Made by a program: the position numbers and the translations under genes. The notes under the pieces were generated by a model that worked only from the letters and a program-made list of their open reading frames with translations, had not been told where the DNA came from and ran no database searches. A stretch of DNA of 64,000 bases from Rhizobium sp. BK418. Its GTDB lineage: Bacteria; Pseudomonadota; Alphaproteobacteria; Rhizobiales; Rhizobiaceae. Of the stretch, positions 59,872-64,000 are shown piece by piece. The stretch is from assembly GCF_004341105.1 (NCBI RefSeq), contig NZ_SLZK01000006.1, positions 186,001 through 250,000 on the forward strand, given 5' to 3'. Positions within the stretch are counted from its first letter, which is position 1, and every line of letters begins with the position of its first letter.

Positions 59872-60702
59872 TCAGCCAGCCGTAAACGGAATGCCGTCGA
59901 GGCTCTTCGGGAATTCCGGAACCGGCACCTTCATCCACTTGTCGTAGATCTTCTTCAGCTCGCCATTGGCCTTGATCTTGTCGATGAAGGCATTGATCGA
60001 GGCGTTGAGTTCCTTTTCGCCCAAACGCGTGCAGGCGCCGTTATAGAGCTTCTGGAATTCCAGCTTGTTTTCGAATTCGCCGGGGCGGGCCTTTTCCACG
60101 CGGTCCATGTAGAAGATGTTGCCGCCGAGCGCATCGACCTGGCCGGAGACCAGCGCCTGGACGCTTGCCGCGTCGCCATCGAAGCGGCGGATGGTGGCGG
60201 TTGGCGGGGCATTCTTTGTGACTTGCGTATCCTGTGCGGCACCCTTGGCGACCGATATGGTCAGGTTCGCCATATCTTCGTTGGTCTTGATCGATTTGTT
60301 TTTCGGGCCGATCAGGACGATGGCATTGGCATTGTAAGGCTGGCTGAATTGCACGGCCTTGGCGCGATCCGGCAGCATGGCCATAGTGGCGAAGAGCACG
60401 TCGACGCGGCCCGAGGTCAGCGCCGGAATGCGGTTGTTGACCTCGAGCGGCACGAATTCGACCTCGACGCCGAGTTCCTTGGCATAGGCTGTCGCCATAT
60501 CGGCGTCAAAGCCATCCTGCTTGCCGGCGCTGGTGACGAAGCCCCATGGCGGGTTGTCGCCCTGGATGCCGACGATCAGCTTGCCGCGGGCCTTGATTTC
60601 CTCGGGGGTCACAGCGGCGGCCGGGTTTGCGAGACCTACGGCGGCCACGAGAGCGGCGGCACCCAGCATGGCGCCACGCCGCGTCAGCAACGACTTCAGC
60701 AT
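59872..60702 (-). CDS. Polar amino acid-type ABC transporter substrate-binding protein (family 3)
   Basis: Periplasmic binding protein (276 aa). The N-terminus has a twin arginine before the hydrophobic stretch (LTRRGAMLGAAALVAAVGLA), so Tat export is possible; cleavage near AAAV. The family 3 features are GKLIVGIQGDNPPWGFV, GFDADMATAYAKELGVEVEF, VDVLFATMAMLPDRAKAVQF and the C-terminal LKKIYDKWMKV. ATG 60702 follows AAGGAGGAG; the reading from 60780 is rejected. It is the first gene of the minus-strand operon and is divergent from the dehydroshikimate dehydratase gene. Confidence 0.92.
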   Translation of the reverse strand: MLKSLLTRRGAMLGAAALVAAVGLANPAAAVTPEEIKARGKLIVGIQGDNPPWGFVTSAGKQDGFDADMATAYAKELGVEVEFVPLEVNNRIPALTSGRVDVLFATMAMLPDRAKAVQFSQPYNANAIVLIGPKNKSIKTNEDMANLTISVAKGAAQDTQVTKNAPPTATIRRFDGDAASVQALVSGQVDALGGNIFYMDRVEKARPGEFENKLEFQKLYNGACTRLGEKELNASINAFIDKIKANGELKKIYDKWMKVPVPEFPKSLDGIPFTAG

Positions 60703-60970
60703 TGGAATTCTCCTCCTTTTGGCTGGCTGCCTGAGCAATGTCGCGGGCAGCCTCACAGTCATCCTCTCCCGACTGTTCACAACAATGTTTGCCAGAGGGG
60801 CGCAAATAAATCAACATAGTTTTCTGAAATCATATGAGATTTTTCATTTGATCAATTGGATTGAAATCCAAACGATGTTTGCCATAATGCCAAGAGCGAG
60901 ATCGGCGGCTCGATGCGTTTGGCGCACGGCAGGCTCATCGGCACCAGCACCAACAGAAGGGCTAAGGTTC
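60703..60970. promoter_or_regulatory. Divergent promoter region with repeated candidate operators
   Basis: Two direct copies of AACRATGTTTGCCA (60781-60794 and 60871-60884) lie exactly 90 bp apart. Between them ATCATATGA (60829-60837) and TCATTTGAT (60844-60852) form an inverted repeat with one mismatch and 6-base spacing. The region is AT-rich. GntR/FCD regulators bind short inverted repeats, and two such regulators follow at 62910 and 63598, so this is the likely control region for both operons. Confidence 0.5.
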
Positions 60971-62860
60971 ATGAAGACCTCGATTGCGACGGTGACGCTC
61001 TCAGGCGAGTTGCCGGAAAAACTCGAAGCGATAGCGCGGGCCGGCTTTGACGGCGTGGAGATTTTCGAGAACGATTTTCTGGCCTTTGATGGCAGCCCTG
61101 CCGATGTCGGCAGGATGGCGCGCGATCTCGGGCTCACCATTACGCTCTTCCAACCCTTCCGCGATTTCGAGGGCATGCCGGAAAGTTTGCGCAGCCGCAC
61201 TTTCGACCGGGCCGAGCGCAAGTTCGACATCATGCAGGAGCTCGGAACCGACATGGTGCTCGTCTGCTCCAATGTCTCGCAGGCGGCCCTTGGCGGCATC
61301 GACCGGGCGGCGGCCGATTTTCGCGAGCTTGGGGAGCGGGCGGCCAAGCGCGGGCTGAAGGTGGGGTACGAGGCGCTTGCCTGGGGCCGCTTCGTCAACG
61401 ATCACCGCGATGCCTGGGAGATCGTGCGCCGCGCAGACCATCCGAACGTCGGGCTGATCCTCGACAGTTTCCATTCGCTGTCGCGCAGGATCGATATCAA
61501 TTCCATCCGTTCGATCCCGAAGGAAAAGATCTTCATCGTGCAGCTGGCCGATGCACCGCTGATCGATATGGACCTGCTCTACTGGTCCCGACATTTCCGC
61601 AACATGCCCGGTGAGGGCGATCTGCTCGTTACAGAGTTTACCGAGGCCGTCGCTTCGACAGGTTACGACGGTTTCTTCTCGCTGGAGATATTCAACGACC
61701 AGTTCCGCGGCGGTTCGACAAGGGCGATTGCCGCAGATGGCCATCGCTCGCTGATCTATCTGGCCGACCAGATCCGCCGCAAGGTGGAGACGCCTGTCGG
61801 CATCGACATGCCTGAGCGAGCCGCCGTCAAGGGCGTCGGCTTCATCGAATTTGCGACCGATGACGAGGAGGCGGTGGAACTCGTCGGCATCCTCGAAGCG
61901 CTCGGTTTCCGCAAAGCCGCCGTGCATCGCTCCAAGAAGGTGACGCTCTTCCAGCAGGGGGATATCAGGATCATCATCAATGTCGATCCCGCAGGTTTCG
62001 CGAATGCCGCCTATGCCGTGCATGGCACATTCGCCTATGCGATGGCGCTCGTCGTCGATGATGCGGCGCAAGCCTATGCGCGGGCGCTGGCGCTCGATGC
62101 CGAGCCCTTCACCCAGGCCGTAATCGAGGGCGAATTGCAGTTGCCGGCGATCCGCAGTGTGGGTGGCGGGCTGATCTATCTCATCGACGAGAAGAGCCCG
62201 CTCGGCCGTTTCTCCGAGATCGATTTCGAGCCTGTCGCGGAAAGGGGCAAGGACTCAGACGCCGGTCTCCTGCAGATCGATCACATCGCTCAGACGGTGG
62301 CTTATGACGAGATGCTGACCTGGCTGCTTTTCTACACCTCGATCTTCGAAACCCACAAAACGCCTATGGTCGATATTATCGATCCCGCCGGCGTGGTGCG
62401 CAGCCAGGTGATCGAAAACCAGTCCGGCAGCTTGCGCATCACCATGAACGGCGCGGAAAACCGCCGCACGCTCGCCGGCCATTTCATCGCCGAAAAATTC
62501 GGCTCCGGCATCCAGCATCTGGCCTTCTCGACAGACGATATTTTCGCAACCGCCGAACGGTTGCGCGCCAGGGGCTTCAAGCCATTGCCGATCTCGCCGA
62601 ACTATTACGACGATGTCGAAGCCCGCTTCGGTCTGGATCCGGAGCTGACGGAGCGGCTGAAGGCGGAAAACGTCCTCTACGATCGAGATGGGGAGGGGGA
62701 ATATTTCCAGCTTTATAGCGGGACCTATGGGGAGGGGTTCTTCTTCGAAGTGGTGGAGCGGCGGTCCTATCGTGGTTATGGCGCGCCGAATGCGATTTTC
62801 AGGATTGCGGCGCTCAAGAAGCAGATGCGGCCGGAGGGAATTCCAAGGGATGCGGGTTGA
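60971..62860 (+). CDS. quiC: Bifunctional 3-dehydroshikimate dehydratase with HPPD-like domain (QuiC1-type)
   Basis: Two-part enzyme (629 aa). Residues 1 to about 290 form a sugar-phosphate-isomerase-like TIM barrel with metal-site segments VGYEALAWGRFVNDH, VGLILDSFHSLSR and FFSLEIFNDQF, as in 3-dehydroshikimate dehydratases that give protocatechuate. The C-terminal half has two VOC modules like 4-hydroxyphenylpyruvate dioxygenase, with candidate iron ligands in LLQIDHIAQTV, GSGIQHLAFSTDD and GFFFEVVERR. The same fusion is known as QuiC1 in Pseudomonas. ATG 60971 gives the family N-terminus; a reading from 60521 is an artefact. It would complete the quinate/shikimate to protocatechuate route. 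Confidence 0.9.
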   Translation: MKTSIATVTLSGELPEKLEAIARAGFDGVEIFENDFLAFDGSPADVGRMARDLGLTITLFQPFRDFEGMPESLRSRTFDRAERKFDIMQELGTDMVLVCSNVSQAALGGIDRAAADFRELGERAAKRGLKVGYEALAWGRFVNDHRDAWEIVRRADHPNVGLILDSFHSLSRRIDINSIRSIPKEKIFIVQLADAPLIDMDLLYWSRHFRNMPGEGDLLVTEFTEAVASTGYDGFFSLEIFNDQFRGGSTRAIAADGHRSLIYLADQIRRKVETPVGIDMPERAAVKGVGFIEFATDDEEAVELVGILEALGFRKAAVHRSKKVTLFQQGDIRIIINVDPAGFANAAYAVHGTFAYAMALVVDDAAQAYARALALDAEPFTQAVIEGELQLPAIRSVGGGLIYLIDEKSPLGRFSEIDFEPVAERGKDSDAGLLQIDHIAQTVAYDEMLTWLLFYTSIFETHKTPMVDIIDPAGVVRSQVIENQSGSLRITMNGAENRRTLAGHFIAEKFGSGIQHLAFSTDDIFATAERLRARGFKPLPISPNYYDDVEARFGLDPELTERLKAENVLYDRDGEGEYFQLYSGTYGEGFFFEVVERRSYRGYGAPNAIFRIAALKKQMRPEGIPRDAG

Positions 62861-62909
62861 TCTGCGGGCACGCTTGGCAGGCCCGTCCATCCGCGAGACC
62901 TGCCGCCTC

Positions 62910-63584
62910 TCAGCCAATCCGCCCGCTCCTCAGCACGTGTTCCGCGCCGCTCTGGATATGCCTGACGATCACCGCCCGCGCACCCTCGACATCTCGCTTC
63001 AAAGCCAGCTCGAACAGCAGCTTGTGATCATCAACGACAGCCCTGCCGCGAAAGCTCTGCGCCAGCATGTGATAGCGCAGAAACCGATCGAAGATGGATG
63101 AGAGCGTCGCCATCAGCGTCGCCGAATTGCAGGCCGAGACGATAGCCTGATGGAATTCCCAGTCGTAACGCACCCAGTCGATGGTGCGCGAGGTATCACC
63201 GGTAAGCAGCTTGCGTTCGGCCGTCGCCAGCTTGTGATGGGCGGCGACGATGCGGCCTTCCCATTCCAGATTTCCGGCGGCAAAGGAGAGGCCGATCGCG
63301 TGAGTTTCAAGCACGGTCCTGAGATCCGCGAGTTCCTCCAGCTCCTTGCGCGAGGCCGGGCTCACCTCGAAGCCGCGCTGGCCTTCGGCAAGCACGAGAT
63401 TTTCCATCGCAAGGCGGCTCAGGATCTCGCGCAGCGAGGAGACACTGATCGAATAATGCTCCTTGGCTTGCTCGAGCTTGATCTTGGCGCCCGGAGCCAG
63501 CGCCCCTGAAATGATATCCTGCCGGATCTGCCGGAAGACGACATCGCTGATGGTTTCCGAGGTTTCGGCCGTGATTTTGAGCAT
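62910..63584 (-). CDS. GntR-family regulator, FCD subfamily
   Basis: Transcriptional regulator (224 aa). A winged helix at about residues 8-75 (VFRQIRQDIISGALAPGAKI, SVSSLREILSRLAMENLV) is followed by the all-helical FCD sensor domain (about 85-215), with metal-site histidines in DWEFHQAIV, DDHKLLFEL and VRHIQSGAEH. I prefer ATG 63584 (AAGGCAG upstream) over 63614, which would overlap the upstream gene by 17 bases. It probably controls the dehydroshikimate dehydratase and importer operons. A close paralogue lies immediately upstream. Confidence 0.88.
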   Translation of the reverse strand: MLKITAETSETISDVVFRQIRQDIISGALAPGAKIKLEQAKEHYSISVSSLREILSRLAMENLVLAEGQRGFEVSPASRKELEELADLRTVLETHAIGLSFAAGNLEWEGRIVAAHHKLATAERKLLTGDTSRTIDWVRYDWEFHQAIVSACNSATLMATLSSIFDRFLRYHMLAQSFRGRAVVDDHKLLFELALKRDVEGARAVIVRHIQSGAEHVLRSGRIG

Positions 63585-63597
63585 CGGTTTTTCTGCC

Positions 63598-64000
63598 TTA
63601 TGCAGTGCGGCCATTATCTATTTTCTCCCGCTTGGTCGATGAGGAGAGCAAACCTCTGTCGAGCGCGTGCTCGACGCCACCTTGGATATGGCGCTGCAGG
63701 ATCTGCTTAGCGGCACTGCTGTCACGCCGCAGGGCCGCTTCGAGCAACTGCTTATGCTCCAGTTCGGCAACACCGCCGCGGTAGGAGAGCGCCACCATCT
63801 GATAGCGTAAATACTTGTCAAAAATGGCCGAATGCGTCTCCATTAAGAGCCGCGAGCCGCAAGCGGCAATCAGGGCCTGGTGGAACTCCCAGTCGTAACG
63901 TTTCCAGTCTTCGGCCTGGCTGGTGTCGCCCGAGGCCATTACCTTTTCCATACGCGCCAGCTTGTAATGGGCCGAGACGAGCTGCGCTTCCCAATCAACG
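63598..64000 (-). CDS. GntR-family regulator, FCD subfamily (N-terminus beyond window)
   Basis: C-terminal 133 residues of a second FCD-type regulator; the frame is open to the right edge, so the DNA-binding part is outside the window. It matches the neighbouring regulator closely (RYDWEFHQALIAACGSRLLM against RYDWEFHQAIVSACNSATLM; LRYQMVALSYRGGVAELEHK against LRYHMLAQSFRGRAVVDDHK). It ends 13 bases before the start chosen for the next gene, indicating a tandem duplication in one transcript. Confidence 0.88.
   Translation of the reverse strand, partial: VDWEAQLVSAHYKLARMEKVMASGDTSQAEDWKRYDWEFHQALIAACGSRLLMETHSAIFDKYLRYQMVALSYRGGVAELEHKQLLEAALRRDSSAAKQILQRHIQGGVEHALDRGLLSSSTKREKIDNGRTA

Noticed and set aside
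1..64000. CRISPR arrays, tRNA or rRNA genes, insertion sequences, phage genes, replication or conjugation genes
   Set aside because: Looked for and not seen: no regularly spaced repeats, no cloverleaf, no transposase motif and no repABC or tra/vir proteins.

Overview
The window looks like a large accessory replicon (chromid or megaplasmid) or an accessory chromosomal region of a Rhizobiaceae bacterium, most likely Rhizobium of the etli/leguminosarum group. The reasons are high-GC alphaproteobacterial coding style, many ABC uptake systems each with its own regulator, a panC-panB pair (known to be plasmid-borne in R. etli and R. leguminosarum), a coxMNOP-type oxidase operon, a DUF982 protein and a RIME-like intergenic palindromic repeat. 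The replicon and species are inferred; no replication, tRNA, rRNA, transposase or CRISPR sequence was seen.

Layout. 0-9.6 kb: a pentose/pentitol-type locus with a LacI regulator (cut by the left edge), a binding protein, a single-domain ATPase, a permease, a short-chain dehydrogenase and an FGGY kinase, then an AraC regulator and an aldehyde dehydrogenase. 9.6-13.2 kb: two small proteins, panB-panC and a ZntB/CorA-like transporter. 13.6-20.1 kb: cytochrome c plus a five-gene aa3-type terminal oxidase operon, a dienelactone-hydrolase-like gene and a DUF2189 membrane protein. 20.7-27.6 kb: GH51 arabinofuranosidase, a CUT1 sugar importer and an ArsR-like regulator with a large extra domain. 27.8-36 kb: a mixed region with a MEKHLA protein, an EF-G-like protein with a degenerate G domain, a SnoaL fragment, a DUF899 protein, a four-gene phospholipid cluster (plsC-, cdsA- and CDP-alcohol transferase-like plus a small membrane protein), a cupin and a small protein.

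36.2-45.9 kb: a seven-gene operon of CUT1 importer, LacI regulator, GHL6-type glycosidase and GH95 glycosidase. 46-54.6 kb: an oligopeptide-type importer with a second GH51 enzyme and a second copy of the unusual ArsR-like regulator. 55-64 kb: a quinate/shikimate-type locus with a polar importer, aroQ, an oxidoreductase, an aroE-like gene and a divergent bifunctional dehydroshikimate dehydratase, followed by two tandem GntR/FCD regulators, the second cut by the right edge.

How it works together. Most of the window is modular carbon scavenging of plant cell-wall sugars and aromatic precursors: each module pairs a periplasmic binding protein and importer with intracellular hydrolases or dehydrogenases and a local regulator. 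The most striking pattern is that two GH51 enzymes (70% identical by hand over the first 200 residues) and two homologous regulators are paired with two unrelated importer classes. Several binding-protein genes are followed at once by strong hairpins. Decayed fragments (HlyD-like, SnoaL-like) and repeats mark module borders.
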